From Acanthacorydalis orientalis (lineage: Eukaryota; Arthropoda; Insecta; Megaloptera; Corydalidae), in assembly GCA_034766995.1 (NCBI GenBank), contig CM068316.1, positions 14,522,000-14,585,999 on the forward strand: a DNA stretch of 64,000 nucleotides, read 5' to 3'. The notes beneath the pieces are model-generated. The model was not told the DNA's origin. It was given only the letters and a program-made list of their open reading frames with translations, and did not search any database. The number at the start of each line of letters is the position of its first letter. The first letter of the stretch is position 1. Of this stretch, positions 1-13,264 are shown piece by piece. The position numbers were made by a program, and so were the translations under genes.

Positions 1-674
1 TATTTTTTACTTTGTTGTACATTAATTAAGATTTTGTATTTTATTTAATAATTAACGATTTATGCATGGTGATACAGAAAATTATATTAAATTATCATTT
101 GAATTATTCAAATAATAAAGGAGGAACATTTGAATGATAAAACACTAACGAAGGTTTCTTGAATGGATCGTGAATCAATTTTAAATATCTCTACATTAAA
201 AGTATTCGCTTAGAACATAAAATGATAATTAAATATGAAACAATTGTTCGTTTGTGGAACTCTAATTATATTTAAGTTTTGCAAAATAAAATTGATCGAT
301 AATTTTTAGAATTTTATGTGTTTTTTTATATACTAATGTGTTTTTCACACTAAACATCGATTTATTAATTTACATTCATACTATTATAATATCTTTATAC
401 TTTCTTTATTTTTCAAATAATCAATGTTTTTTTTTGAAAAAGTGATAAATTTTGATATATTTTAACGTGTTTGCTACGAATAAAAAATATACTAGTTCAA
501 AGAATATTAATTTATTCCTAGCTCGCAATAACAAACCATTGACCATTGATCTAAACTAAAAGTTATGATTCATATCTGTTAATTTATATTTTATATATTT
601 ATTGTTCCATCAATATATTTTATAATTTTATTTGAATAACTATTGAAATTTTATCTAGAACTATTATAAATATA

Positions 675-1191
675 ATAGGTGTTCACATTAATTCGGTGCT
701 CTTTTATTTATAATTAATGTTTACGGGAAAATGAAATATATTTGAATTCTCAAAATATCCTCCATTATTTTATATAATTTTGCTTCATCTGTTGAGTGTT
801 ATTCAATGTCATGTCGAAAAAAGATAGCAGTTTTGAGTCGATGAAATCGATCATGCATTTTCAGATCTCTTTCACCTGTTTCAGCATTTTTTGCATATTT
901 AATGCATTACAACACCATCCCCCAAAACGGAACGAATCATTCTCGTGGCTTTGGTAGCATTTTTGTCAACTGGAATTCGAAAACTATGCAATGCCTAATT
1001 TGCTGCTTTTCGGACAACATTATATTTACTGCTGTGTTGTGAAGTTATATTAACTACTTGTCAAATGTGTATAATGTGTTAAATGTTAAGGTTTCCACTT
1101 AAAAATACTAAGATTCGAATAAAACACGTTAGTGTTAAACAGAGTCTTAAGTGATTCAATTTAAAAGCACCGAATTAATCTAAACATCTAA
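675..1191 (-). mobile_element. Mauritiana-like mariner deletion derivative, copy 1
   Basis: This copy of about 517 bases has TA at both flanks and inverted ends (left TTAGGTGTAC-like then ATTAATTCGGTG; right reversed TTAGATG then ATTAATTCGGTG). It is alignable over most of its length with the copies at 3838-4325 and 16648-17157. On the minus strand it keeps the start of the transposase and its last residues, but the catalytic middle is deleted. The longer relative at 31079-31924 identifies the family. Confidence 0.8.
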
Positions 1192-1677
1192 TATTTATAG
1201 TATATTTGAATTTTGAACTATTTCGAGACAATAAAAGCTCTTTTATTCTAATTAATATCAAATATTTATTATAAGAGAATTGATGTAAGTATTTTTAAGT
1301 TTATTATAAGAAAAAGGGAACAAATTGACAAAGTATTAGAGTTAATATTAAAATATTTTTCTATAAGATTAAATGTCCGCAATTTTTAGCATAAAAATTA
1401 TTTTATAATGTTAAAAAATACTGAAGACTTCAAAGAATTTTTATCTATGTGAAACGTATAGAACTGTTTACAGTATAACAAATTAAAATTAATAAAGTTT
1501 TAAAATATTTATTTATTAATTTACTTAAAACTAACAATAAAAAATCCACACGTGTAAGTAACAAAGTTTTTATAAAAAATGTATTTTCCATGACAAAAAT
1601 ATAGTAAAAGTAATGGCATTGCTTTACACCTAAATATTTTAATATCTGTTTTAATATAAATATATAGATTCTTATAT

Positions 1678-1886
1678 AAAATGATTCAATTTAAGCTTCC
1701 ACATGGAAGTATTAAAAGAAGGCGCAGAGATTAAGAAAATTCATGTTACTTTTCATTTAATATTTTAGTTCAATTTAATACTAAAATATAATGAACTAAA
1801 ATACTAAATAGGAGATAACATGTTTTTTTCTAAGTTTTGCTTTTTTTTGAATACTTTTATATGGAAGCCTAGGCTAAATTATCCTA
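1678..1886. mobile_element. Palindromic TA-inserting MITE, copy 1
   Basis: About 209 bases with ends ATGATTCAATTTAAGCTTCC and, reversed, TAGGATAATTTAGCCTAGGC. The centre is itself palindromic (TTAGTTCAATTTAATACTAA facing GAACTAAAATACT). Its sister at 61093-61299 shares ends and centre. Confidence 0.78.
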
Positions 1887-2320
1887 TATGTTTTTCTGAA
1901 TTAAATTTCTTCTCATATTTTATTGGGTTAAAATGTAATGAAAATATTCTTTAATTGCGTTGCTACTCTTAAATGTCACTGTTTGAGTATTTTCTACAAT
2001 AGATTTCATCTTACAGATCAGTAGATATCTACTGATTTTAAAGAAAATCAGTATTGATCTATTCGAGGCCGTAAGACGGAAATACATAAACAGTGACCTC
2101 CAAGAGAAACAACACAACTTCAAAATATTCAGGTAGATAGATATGCAACACATTACATTTATTACGGAAATATTTTTGGTTCCGCAAATCATTTGAAAGA
2201 ATTTCGGAAGCTTTCAAGTAGTCACGGTTTTCATTTGAGAACCACTCGCTTAGATCGTGTTAACAGTATTTTTAACTAATATTAAAATGTCTTATTCAAT
2301 CCCATACATACATACATACT

Positions 2321-2322
<2 letters not shown>

Positions 2323-2394
<72 letters not shown>

Positions 2395-2484
2395 TGTAGT
2401 TGCAAGATAAAATTTATTTTATTATACGTTTGTATCTATATACTTTCTAAATAATCCCATCCACGTGTACTTGTTCATATGTTC

Positions 2485-2583
<99 letters not shown>

Positions 2584-2584
2584 C
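2323..2584. repeat. Two long (TA)n tracts
   Basis: (TA)n at 2323-2391 and again at 2484-2584 with a few CA interruptions, separated by about 90 non-repetitive bases. Confidence 0.95.
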
Positions 2585-3058
2585 ATGAATGTATAAATAG
2601 TATTGATTTTAATATTTTTCGGTTATTATACGATTGTGTGCTGCGATAATAATAGGCGGATTTGTTTGTTGTTGCTTGCTGTCGTTATATGTATTATTTC
2701 ACTGTCTCGTTATATGGACCGGGAGTTTCTCTGTAAACAACATATATACGTTTTGTCATGTTCGCACAAAACGTTCCATTTGTCTTTCCCATTTCCGTAG
2801 TCTTATGATTCAATTCGACGTTGTTAACGTCCCTGCGGATAAGACGTGGAAAATGAAATTACCTGTCGACTGAGTGCATTGCGGAATTGGTCGTCTAGTC
2901 TCATGTTTTCATCTGTTTTGTACAAGAATATGGTTACTCGTATATAGATTCTTGTATATATATATATATATATATATACATAAGTTTACATTTTATTGGA
3001 TAATCAATTATAGAAAATTATATTTATTTTTCAGAACTAATTTGTATGATGTTTAGTG

Positions 3059-3093
<35 letters not shown>

Positions 3094-3254
3094 TAAGACA
3101 ATAAAGTTAATATAAAATATTGCATGTTTATAAAAAAAAATTAGTAGGATTAATGAAATTTTCAGTAAAATTGTTACTAAAAAAATTTCATTTAAAGAGT
3201 TATAAAACCAATGATTGATAATTACGAATGAAATATTTTTTTTACTCCACAAAG

Positions 3255-3375
3255 CACATCAAAATATTTCGATCAAAAAAGTTTTCAATTAATTGTTATT
3301 GATTATTTTCAACGCACAGAAAAATTTGAATTTTTGTACATTGGTGCTCTGGGGATGATGGCGTTGCCATCAAAG
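3255..3375 (-). repeat. CCAAGGTACAG family, inverted copy
   Basis: The plus strand shows TTGGTGCTCTGGGGATGATG then GCGTTGCCAT, the inverse of the family end at 63600, preceded by the family's GATCAAAAAAG lead. Confidence 0.48.
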
Positions 3376-3837
3376 TGCGCATAAACGACAACAGAAAATA
3401 GCTTGTTGAATATTTTCGATCGAAAAATTTTGTTGTTTTGTGGGATGAAAAAAATAAATAATTCGTAAAAAATAAATAAGTCATACTGGAAGAAATGTTT
3501 TGCGACTAATAGTTGAAATTATAATTTAGGTTTTTGTATCTGTGATTACTTTAATATGTTGTTCTGGTTAACTTATCCTTTTATATCAATTAAGATTCAC
3601 TTCTTCATTACTAGTTTTAGTATTTATGCCATCCTCAGACAAATTTAGATCCGTTTGCAACATCTATCTCAGGATTTCATGCGTACAAGAACTAATAGCA
3701 GAAAACAGATACTTAACTGAAAGGACGAATACGACTACGAAATCCTATAATTCAATTTAAAAATTTTAAAGCTTAATATGTTCACCCAGTGATTGAAAAA
3801 AATGAAGTGCAATAACATTTATAAAAGAATTTATGTA

Positions 3838-4325
3838 TTAGATGTACAAATTAATTCGGTGTCTTTTTTATAAAAAATGTATGTTAGCAAAAAAATGGAA
3901 TAACATTTTAATACTCATATATCTCCCATTATTTTGTATAACTTTGTTCCATCTGTTGGGTAACTAACTAATCTTCTGTTGAAAAAAGGTGGCGGCTTTA
4001 AGTCAACGTAGTCGTGACGGATTTTCGGATCTCAACCACTGTTTTAGGATTTTTTGCATATTTTACGTGTCACAACACCTTCCCTTAAAGCTGAACAAAT
4101 CATTCACCCTGTATTAGGAAGAACTTTTTTCAACTGGAATGTGAAAAGCATGGACTCTTCAATTATTTAATATTTTTTAGGAAATTATTATTATTATATA
4201 TATATATATATATAGTTATTTTAAATTTTAAAATTAAGCACTCTAAAATGACAAGAAAATATTTTAATTTAAAACCGTGGCATGATGATTCAATTTAAAG
4301 GCACGGAATTAATTTTTACACCTAA
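3838..4325 (-). mobile_element. Mauritiana-like mariner deletion derivative, copy 2
   Basis: This 488-base copy has TA flanks (3836-3837 and 4326-4327). Ends: TTAGATGTACAAATTAATTC on the left and TTAGGTGTAAAAATTAATTC on the right, reversed. Interior blocks shared with copies 1 and 3 include the segment reading (minus strand) as the tail of the transposase beside the left end. A short (TA)n has grown inside it at about 4196-4214. Confidence 0.84.
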
Positions 4326-4928
4326 TAAACATAATTTAACTGTAGTAAATGGTTTGGACAGAATCTACTCTGAATTCACAATGGTACATTTATTTGAAGA
4401 AATTAAAAACGTGTGTTTATCATGTTTAGAATGATTGTGACCAGGAGGTGTTTCATCATAACAATACAAAAGCTTACTCTTCAAAATTTATTCAGAAATC
4501 CCTAGAAATTGAATGTCCTCCTTCATCCTCTTTACAGTTGAAATTTGGAATTATTAGAATTTCATTTATTCCCAGTGTTAAAATTTAATTTTAAAGGATG
4601 ATTGATCATCAGACTCTTTTTAAATTTAACGACCAAGTTAAGATCACCATGATAGATTAACTATACAAATATATAGGGCAATTCTTCTTCAGTGAGGAAA
4701 TAAATAATCTTCTTATATATTAGTAGAAATGTATCGATAATATTAGGAATTATGTTCACAATAAATACACTCTTTCAGATATTCTATTTTAGAGTTTCTT
4801 TCGTTTTTTATTCAACTTCAATAACTATATTTAACTATTACTATATTTTAACTATTCAATAATTATGAGCCCATGTACACGATATTTCAACCACTGTATA
4901 TATTGTATATAATACAATGCATATTTCT

Positions 4929-4958
4929 ATATGTATATATATATGTACACATATATAT

Positions 4959-4995
<37 letters not shown>

Positions 4996-5005
4996 GAAAT
5001 ATATA

Positions 5006-5042
<37 letters not shown>
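4929..5042. repeat. Imperfect (TA)n tract
   Basis: TA repeat with AAT, TGTACAC and ATGC interruptions, older looking than the pure tracts. Confidence 0.92.
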
Positions 5043-5259
5043 CATCAAGATAATTACTGAAATAAATATTTTTTAAATTAATGTCTAATATTTATAAATA
5101 TTTCAACCATTAATTATCAAATTTATAGTTTTAATATTAATAAATGAATATAAATAGTTATAACTAGAAATCATGAATGTTTTTTTTGAAAAAAAAGGTT
5201 TGATGTATAAAAACATTCATTATCATTATATTACATTCATGATTTATGATTATTTCTTG

Positions 5260-5291
<32 letters not shown>

Positions 5292-6039
5292 CGGTTTATC
5301 CTCAGGTCATTAAAACAGAAACAGTAGCCGAGTATAATATCTACAACTAATTACCTCAAGGGTTCATTTATCATTTACTTATCAATGGTTGATTTAGATA
5401 GATATTTAAACGCTTGAAATGGATGTATTTACTTTATATTCTAATCTTGAATGGTGATTTGTTGTATTATTTGTATCAATAATAAGAAAATATATAGTTA
5501 ATTTTATTATCTTTAACCTTTTCACAATCAGTATATTAACAACTTTTAAATATATCTTTTTAGAATAGATGACAAGTTTTTTTTCATGAGTTTTTTTCAT
5601 TTGTAAGAGTAATATTGATTTGTAATGTGAACAATGTTATTTTAAAAATAAATCTAAAAATTGTATAGAATTATACAAATTTTATGAAGTAAAAATTTAA
5701 ATGTAATATAAAATATGATCAAGAAGTAAATATTTAAAGTCAGTTAGAAATTCATCAATCATATATTTTTGTTTCAATTTTTGTTTCGAGAGCTGTTTTT
5801 ATTTCAACTTTTTGTCAAGTCCATTGTATTTAATATTTGTTTAAAAAATTTTATTTAATAAAGTAAAAGTTATCTAAGGATTTTAATAATTTTAAAATCT
5901 AAAATAAAATATCTTTATTAGGGTAAGAAGTAAGTAGAGTAAACCAATGACTGCAGCGGATGATTGATGTCTACGGGTTTTTGAAAGAAAAATTTTACCC
6001 AAAATCTTTGGCACCGAAACAATTTTTAGAGAGAATTTC

Positions 6040-6340
6040 AGAAGAAATAGCTACGAATTGAATGAGTTAATAAGGAAAGAAGATATTGTCCGTTTTGTCA
6101 AGGTGCAGCGTTTAACACCTGATAAGAATGGAGGACAGCCGAACTCAAAGTAAAGTCTTTCGCGGTATGACATATCATACCAGAGTCAGAGACAGTCCCA
6201 GAGCTAGATGGTTAGACGGCATAGAGAATGACGTACGGACAATTCAAGTTAATAACTGAAGAATGGTTGCACAAGATAGTCCAATGTGGAGGAACATCTT
6301 AAAGGAGGCCAAAATTCACCCCGAGCTGCAGCGCTATTAG
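6040..6340 (+). pseudogene. 3' end of a non-LTR retrotransposon reverse transcriptase
   Basis: The plus strand reads YELNELIRKEDIVRFVKVQR then, after decayed codons, GMTYHTRVRDSPRARWLDGI, ENDVRTIQVNN, stop, RMVAQDSPMWRNILKEAKIH and PELQRY with a stop at 6340. This is the conserved C-terminal tail of insect endonuclease/reverse-transcriptase LINEs (RWxDG, W..A.D...WR..L.EAK..P.L). At least three stops or shifts occur. Nothing of the polymerase core remains, as expected of a 5'-truncated copy. Confidence 0.82.
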
Positions 6341-7236
6341 AAAAAAAAGTAAGTAGAGTAAAATGAAAAATAAAAAAAATTAATCACACAAAGAGACCTT
6401 TCTTAAACATAAGGATGTACCCATCTTGCTTTTTATTTCTTTGTAGAACAGGAGATTACAATTTTAAACTACTATGAGAAACAAAGTTAATAAACCTTGC
6501 CTCAAGTCTCGGAATATTTTTTTAAAAAAATAAATGTCACTATTTAAAATAATTAAATCCTTTTCGGTTTTTCTAATAGAAAGATATTCCGATTTTTTTT
6601 AAGATTTACTTTAAAACCTAATTGATAAAGACATACAATTTTTAAATTAATATATATATATACTCACACATACATATACAAATATACACACACAAATAAA
6701 TATATATATATATATATACGGATGTTTGTCTGCATATATAAATGTATGCATATGTGTTTCCATAAAGTGTACAAAGTGTAAATGCAGGTTATTTGGAATA
6801 AATGTTGTTGCAAAAGCGTTATTAATTCTTTCCGACTATGTGTATTACAAATGAGTAGCTTTGTTCCGATCCGGTAAATAACCTGTCAACTAAACAATAA
6901 AACCAAAAAAAGAAATCAGTGTACTAATAGCGCACATGTCAAAAGACCCTTTATGGCCAAACAATTTGATACATTTGTATACACTGATACATAACGAGAC
7001 ATGTATATTGTAATGTGCGCAACATTTCATATAAACTATATGTGTTCCATACTGTAACATCACAAATCAATACTAGTACGTGTATTTACTAATGCCATTG
7101 GTAAATATGAAAATGATTGACGAACAATTCATGTATAACACATCGTGTAACCCATCTATAAAAGTTTTTTTTAATTTGATCACGTTTTCTAGCTTCATCT
7201 ATGTTTTATATTTTTTTAACTAATAGTAATAAAATA

Positions 7237-8515
7237 TTAGATTGGAACAAAAGTTCGTAGCCTTTTTAAGATGAAATTCAAAAGCAGTGTTCACTTATTT
7301 ATACATATATTTATTCTAATATATATGTGCCATATTGATCTACCATCTTTCGCCATCTTTCATGTAGTTTCATAATTCTGTTCTCCCAGATCTTTCTGAG
7401 CGATAAATTGATCCAGGTGTTTTCTCCAGACTTTCGAGAAGTGAAGTTTTTTCCATTGAAGAAATTCTGTAGAAACCAGAACAAATAGTAATCTGAAGGT
7501 GTAATATTAGGTGAATATGGTGGGTGAAGTAGGACGTCCCAGGCAAATTGCATCAATTTCTGCATGGTTTGCAAAGAGACTTGAGGTCTATCGTTATTCT
7601 GGTGGAAAGCGATACCCGTTCAATTGGTGAATTCTGGACGTTTTTAATCTATTGCCGCTTTTAATTGATCCAATTGAGCACAATAGTCTCCAAATTTTTC
7701 ATTTAATTATTTGGAAGAAGCACATAATACACAAAATCCTTCCAGCCCCGCGTGATACACATTACATTCTTCGGATGAATACCCGCTTTTGGTGTGGCTA
7801 ATGGAAGCTCATTTCGTTTTCTTTACGGCCTTTTTCGATCCACATTATTGCAGATGATCTATTTTCCATCGCTTGTGATGAAAAATAGATCATCTGCAGA
7901 TTCATTGTGTTTCAGAAACAAGTCATTTTGATCTCTTTTAAAGAGTGAATCACTGATGGAAATGGATTCCATTAGAATTCCCTCAGTTAAATTATGAGGC
8001 ACCCAGACATCGTAGGCGATTCACATATCAAAGTGTCTCTAAATGCCTTACAACACTTTTAAGAGACATCTGCAGTATCTCTGTGATTTCGAGTCGTGTA
8101 ACGTTGATTGTTTTCAATAAGTTTTGGAATTTTGTCATTATCAACAACCACAAGCCTACCCGAACGCTCTCGATCCTCTAGATCGAATTTTCCATCTCTG
8201 AGCCGAGAAAACCATTTTCGAACAGAATTTTCAGCTACGGCACATTTTTCATAAACGACGGAAATCTTTTTTACTGGTCTGCAGCGCTTTTTCCTCTCCG
8301 GAAATGACTAAAATGCACCGTATATTCCTCCATTTTCAAATTTAAATTTAATAGACTTAAAGTTCACATAATTGTACAAAAATTGCAGAGAAAGAAACAT
8401 TGAAATGTCACCTGTTAAAATAACACATATGGAGTCATGTTACATAATCGAGCTGTGCGTGAAACTGCAATTAATGACATCTACTCTAAAACTACGAACT
8501 TTTGTTCCAACCTAA
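7237..8515 (-). mobile_element. Full-length but broken mariner element
   Basis: This 1279-base element is flanked by TA (7235-7236 and 8516-8517). Its ends are TTAGATTGGAACAAAAGTTC on the left and, reversed, TTAGGTTGGAACAAAAGTTC on the right, one difference in the first 20 bases. The length is typical of mariner. Minus-strand remains in order: near 8.2 kb the helix-turn-helix end and linker (SVRKWFSRLRDGKFDLEDRE then RSGRL and IENNQRYTTR), and at 7574-7311 the C-terminal catalytic part with HPPYSPNITPSDYYLF and WRKMVDQYGTYI. The third catalytic Asp in the SDYYLF motif is present. Frameshifts and stops separate these blocks, so no intact transposase exists. A 17-base inverted duplication sits inside it at about 7850-7900. 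It could still be moved in trans because both ends are well kept. Confidence 0.93.
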
Positions 8516-9599
8516 TATATTTTTAATATCATATTTTTATAATAGTGCAAATTTATTACTAAACAGAAATGAAATTGAAACGTATCATGTGACAAATAAA
8601 AATATATAAATAAATCTTCATTTCTAAGTATAAAAAAATTAATATAATTCCCAGTTCATTCCAACCAAACTTTTACTGATTTCGAGAATCCCGTGTTAAA
8701 TCTATCTGTGTTCATTGTGAGAATTTTTTTAATATGTTATTCAAATTAAAAACGATAATAATAATAATAATAATAACAATCATCTCAAATAATTTTAAAT
8801 AAATTAATATAAAACGTTTTCCTCCTTAGAAGCAAGATATTAATTTAAATATTTGACTGCAACTTAAAAAAGTAATGTTAATATTATACATTCTTTTGAA
8901 CGCATAATAACGCATAATAATACCATGCGTGACGTACTGATAGAGTACAAAACTATTCAACTCAAGTCTAGATAAGTTACACATTGAATGATTTTGTTTA
9001 AATATTCTGCTAGAAACGATTAAAAAATGAAAATAGAGAAAATCGTGGAAAATTCCGTATTTTTTAAAAAAAAATCGGAATTTTCAATCCCCGTTTTCCT
9101 TAAATCTCTTTTTAATGTTTTCTACGATACTGCAAAAAGACAACACTTTTCTAAAATAAAAAAGAAAAAAATTAACCATGTGTCGATCTTTCATGCAGGC
9201 CATTCAGTACCAGGAGCGCAAGCGTGTAATTAAAAGTTTGAGTAGACATACTTGAAATCGATGATGTAGACACGATAAGTACAAGTAATACAATTAACAG
9301 TAAACTTATGCAATGAACGTGGAATTTTAATTAAATTTTGAACATATTTTCACAGCATTACAAAGAAAATGGCAGAATTTTGATTTAAAGCTTAGTAATA
9401 TCTAGATAACAAATTTGATCGATATACAATGAGATATTTGCATAAATTTAATCATACTTTTTAAAAAAGTCATTCAATACTATAAAAATCAGTATCATGC
9501 TATTTTTCAGAAAAATATAGAGCAGTTATCGCTACTACTCTGATAAATTGCTGCTAAATTATCTTTCAGAAATGAATTATTTTTTACTCACAAATCATG

Positions 9600-9720
9600 A
9601 AAATGTTTTTGATTAAAAATATTCATTAAATCATTACTAATCCTTTTGATTTTTTCCTATGCTCAGTTCAATTGTGATTCTATTGTCTTTAGAGCACCAA
9701 GTTACAGAAAATCTAACTTT
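9600..9720 (+). repeat. Dispersed repeat, CCAAGGTACAG family, copy a
   Basis: Blocks AAAATATTCATTAA, ATTACTAATC and AGAGCACCAAGTTACAGAAAA recur in the same order at 10445-10555, 10930-11040 and 63455-63565. No coding remnant or terminal repeat is seen; it looks like an old interspersed repeat. Confidence 0.55.
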
Positions 9721-9833
9721 TTTAAAATTTTCTCTCTATAAATGAAAATTGATTCTCCCAGAGGAGGACTAATTTTCACAATCAGTCAAAAAGTCAAAAT
9801 CACCATCTCAGAAGATAGTGACTTTTATTTGTG

Positions 9834-10000
9834 TTTTGATTGGCTAATAAGGTTTGTTTACGATTATGTCACCTTCGTTCTGATTGGTTAATGGGAATTT
9901 CGTGATCTATTCGGGAGTACGTCATCTTCGCTCTAACTAGCTAATGGATATCGCGCGATTCGTTATCAATTATATCGTCTTCTTTCTGATTTATTAACCC
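9834..10000 (+). repeat. Tandem repeat of about 53 bases with CCAAT motifs
   Basis: Units start at 9834, 9878, 9931 and 9984 with TTCTGATTGGTTAATGG-like heads and TCACCTTCG or TCATCTTCG tails. Spacings are 44, 53 and 53. The first two units carry ATTGG (inverted CCAAT). Confidence 0.7.
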
Positions 10001-10013
10001 TTTTTCACATACC

Positions 10014-10085
10014 AAGACGTCTCTGATACGTCACGTGTACCTTATGCCATTGTATACATTGACATCTCTGAGACGCATGCAGATT
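10014..10085 (+). repeat. Two-copy direct repeat with CRE and E-box
   Basis: GACGTCTCTGATACGTCACG and, about 45 bases later, GACATCTCTGAGACGCATGC. The first copy holds TACGTCACGTG, which combines CRE-like and CACGTG cores. Function is unknown. Confidence 0.45.
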
Positions 10086-10444
10086 TAATTCGCTTTAGTG
10101 CAACTACAACGCAAATATTAGAAAAAGAAATTATATATATTCAGTATTAAAGTGTGAGTCGTAGAAACGAACCATGTAACATGTCTATTTTGAATTTGTA
10201 CAAAAGTGACAGTGAAATCTAAATGTGCTATTCGAGTGAGGGGACATTTTTTGAATATAAACCTTCCACTGGTAAAAAGCAACATCTTGCAGAGATGTAA
10301 TGTGTGCTCAAAAAATAATATAAGAAGCGAAATGACTTGGCAGTGTAAAAATGTCAAATACATCTGCATTTACAAGATTGTTTCGAAAAGTTTCATACTT
10401 TACAGGACTATTGAATTATTGTTGATTTGCCAGAAAACATTTTT

Positions 10445-10555
10445 CTTTTCAAAAATATTCATTAATGGTTATTAATCATTTTTATTCTTGCTTATACGGA
10501 TTTCAATGGTAATATCCTAATTTTAAGATCACCAAGGTACAGAAAAGCTTTGATT
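10445..10555 (+). repeat. Dispersed repeat, CCAAGGTACAG family, copy b
   Basis: Contains AAAATATTCATTAATGG, TTATTAATCATTTTTATT, CAATGGTAATATCC and ATCACCAAGGTACAGAAAA, in the same order as copy a. Confidence 0.55.
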
Positions 10556-10929
10556 TCCTTCTCAAAAATAAACAATAATCACTTATTGAATACTTTTGAA
10601 CTAAGAAATTTTTATTTTATGAAATGAAAAATAATTCATTTCCAAAGTAACATACAGTTTCAAGAATCTTACTAAGGTAAATAAATTGAGGGTTCATCTT
10701 GGTATAAATAACAGAAAATTTTCGCATGATTATCTTTTTAAATAATTTTTAAAACGAGAATAAATTTTATACATGAAATTAACTGTGAGAATATTTAGGT
10801 TCATTTATAGCCATGATAGTCTTTTAAAAAAAAATATAGTTTTCTTATTATTTTAAAGTAAATAAATGCGATTCTCAGATACTGTGGCTAAATTCAATTT
10901 TAAAAATGATTTTCTCCGATTTACAAAAC

Positions 10930-11040
10930 ACAAAATGTTTTTCTAATCAATAATTGTTTCATAATTATTTTTGTATTGTTCTTTATATACATTTTTGTGG
11001 TAATGTCATCATCTTCAAAATCATATAGTACAAAAAAATT
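10930..11040 (+). repeat. Dispersed repeat, CCAAGGTACAG family, copy c
   Basis: A more divergent copy: GTGGTAATGTCATCATCTTC then AAATCATATAGTACAAAAAA, following an ATTCATTA-like AT-rich lead. Confidence 0.4.
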
Positions 11041-12207
11041 CAGAATTATTGTATTTTAGTGCTCGAAATGTAATAGCATCTTTATCAAAATTGACGAAGA
11101 GCAATCAAAGGCCGTTTTGAATTTATATAAAAAAGTTAGATGAAACGGAATAATTTTTAAATTTTAGTATATAAAAAATCAAAATTACACTTTAGGAAAT
11201 TTTTCTCGTAAATACAATTTTGTATAGTGAATTTAACATTGAACAATGCAATTATAAATTGTTTTAGATTATTTACAAACAGTGATAATAAAAATAATTT
11301 ATCAATTTTCCGTAATATGACAGAATATTTTGTATCTGAACCGATTAATATACGAGAAAATTTATTTTCTTATTATGAAATAATATGTTAAATCTAAACT
11401 TTTGAAAATTAGTCAACCATTGATGATAAAAATCATTAATTACAACCACCAATTTATCATCAAATAAGAAGCTCATTAACCGAATATAATTATCACTTTT
11501 AATTAAAAAAAATAATAAATTAATCATATAAATCACACGACAAATTTAATAGGCAATTTAGCTACGTCGAGTCGTTCAACGATTGACTAACAGATTGCTT
11601 AAGAGAGAGATACAATTTTAAACACATTCTAAACTAATGCAAACTTATTTCGCTCGAAACTGAGCTCTCTTAATGTGGAGTAATCAATTAACGCTGAAAG
11701 CAACGAAGTGATGTCAGGGGACACTTAGCCACTGAGTGTGTGGGCGTCATAAACACAGGAGCAGACAAAGGTGGAAGTAAAATAAGGAATGTTTGTATTA
11801 TCGAAGATGGATTACAATGTAGGTTAGAGTAAGAATTATTTTGCACGCAAAAATCAATAAGATAGTGAAATTTATGAGACAGAGACAAGTATAAAGTATA
11901 TTTATGAGCTTTTTCGACATTTAACTGCATAAAGGTATATATTTTATTAGAATTTTATATGAAAAGATATTAAAATTAAATATTAACTTAAAAAAATGTG
12001 TCTTATTATTTTCGGTGTATTTAAAATACAATTAATCATTTTTTTATTATTCCATCTTCGCACATTTTAGCAAATTTATTCATTTATCATCATTATTTTC
12101 GATTTTATGATTTAAAGAGAATGTTTAAATATATATTATCAATATATATTTATCGTCAATACATTAAATGTGTCAAATTCTATTTCATAGATTATCAAAA
12201 GCAAGTA

Positions 12208-12480
12208 TTAGGTTGGTAGGAAAATAATCACGGTTTTTGTTTGAATTACAATCTTATTTTTTCAATGAAAGTGTCATTTAATTGTGTTCATATTAATATC
12301 ATTTCCTTTTTCAGTTCATAATGACCAAATGAAGGCCTTACCTGAATCAGAATCATGCACAACAATTCGATAGCTTGCACAAAATTAGGCGTTAGTCATC
12401 CAACAGTTCTGGACCACTTATAACAACTAGAAAAATAAATTTAAAGGTCATAAACGGCAATTATTTTTCTACCAACCTAA
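12208..12480 (+). mobile_element. Cecropia-like mariner MITE, 273 bases
   Basis: TA-flanked element starting TTAGGTTGGTAGGAAAATAA and ending with its inverse. The interior keeps only the second helix-turn-helix part (coding remains like SESCTTIR, SHPTVLDHL), matching the longer copies at 20613 and 24918. It is a second, larger deletion of the same family. Confidence 0.88.
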
Positions 12481-13205
12481 TATTACTATGCATTTCACCT
12501 TGCAATAATTTTATGTGATCTATCATATGTAGTATTGAATTCGATTGGCATCAAAATGTGGAAGAATTTTTAAAATAACAAATATACCAAAAAAGCTAAA
12601 TTATGTCATTTAAAATAATATTGTTGCAACTAAAAATGGTTAAAATTATGAAAATTCTTGAGAAAAATATTCGATACACAAGAATTAATTTTACTAGTTC
12701 CGCAGACGTAATAGCATCGTTTTAGAATAATTCATTGGAGAAAAAGCCAGAATTAAACAACAAACAAGCTAACAGAGAAGGTTGGAATCAGTCAGTATAA
12801 TATAATAGAATAATAGAAATAAAAGAAGGATGAAAACCAAGTGAATACTTTATAATGCCGTTGAAATCGATTTATTCATTAAATTTACATCTGATAGAAT
12901 TTTAAAAACTCAATTTAATACCATTTCGATCCAGAAGCAGCCATTTCAAGTGTGATACATTTTATTTCTAAATTCTGAAGATGTACTACGGGAATATATT
13001 TCCATTTTCAAGTTATCTTTCTTAATTTATGATATTTAAGATCATCTATCTAATAGAAAAGATGATCTCATGTATCAAAACTGATTTTAGCATAGTACGA
13101 TCACAATAACTTCACAAAATTGATTTAAATAAGACAAATAATGAAGTACAGTTTATGTGTGTTTTTTTTAAAATATAATAAATAAAAAATAGGATATATC
13201 GAACA

Positions 13206-13232
13206 GCGGCACAGTTGTGCCGCATGTATGCT

Positions 13233-13264
<32 letters not shown>

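Noticed and set aside
4326..4700. Tc1-like transposase remnant
   Set aside because: A frame reading HHNNTKAYSSKFIQKSLEI is vaguely like a Tc1 QDNxxxH region, but no second motif could be confirmed and the match is too weak to annotate.
11688..11930. Minus-strand frame of 80 codons
   Set aside because: Cleaner than most frames here, but no motif is recognised and there are no splice signals; treated as chance.
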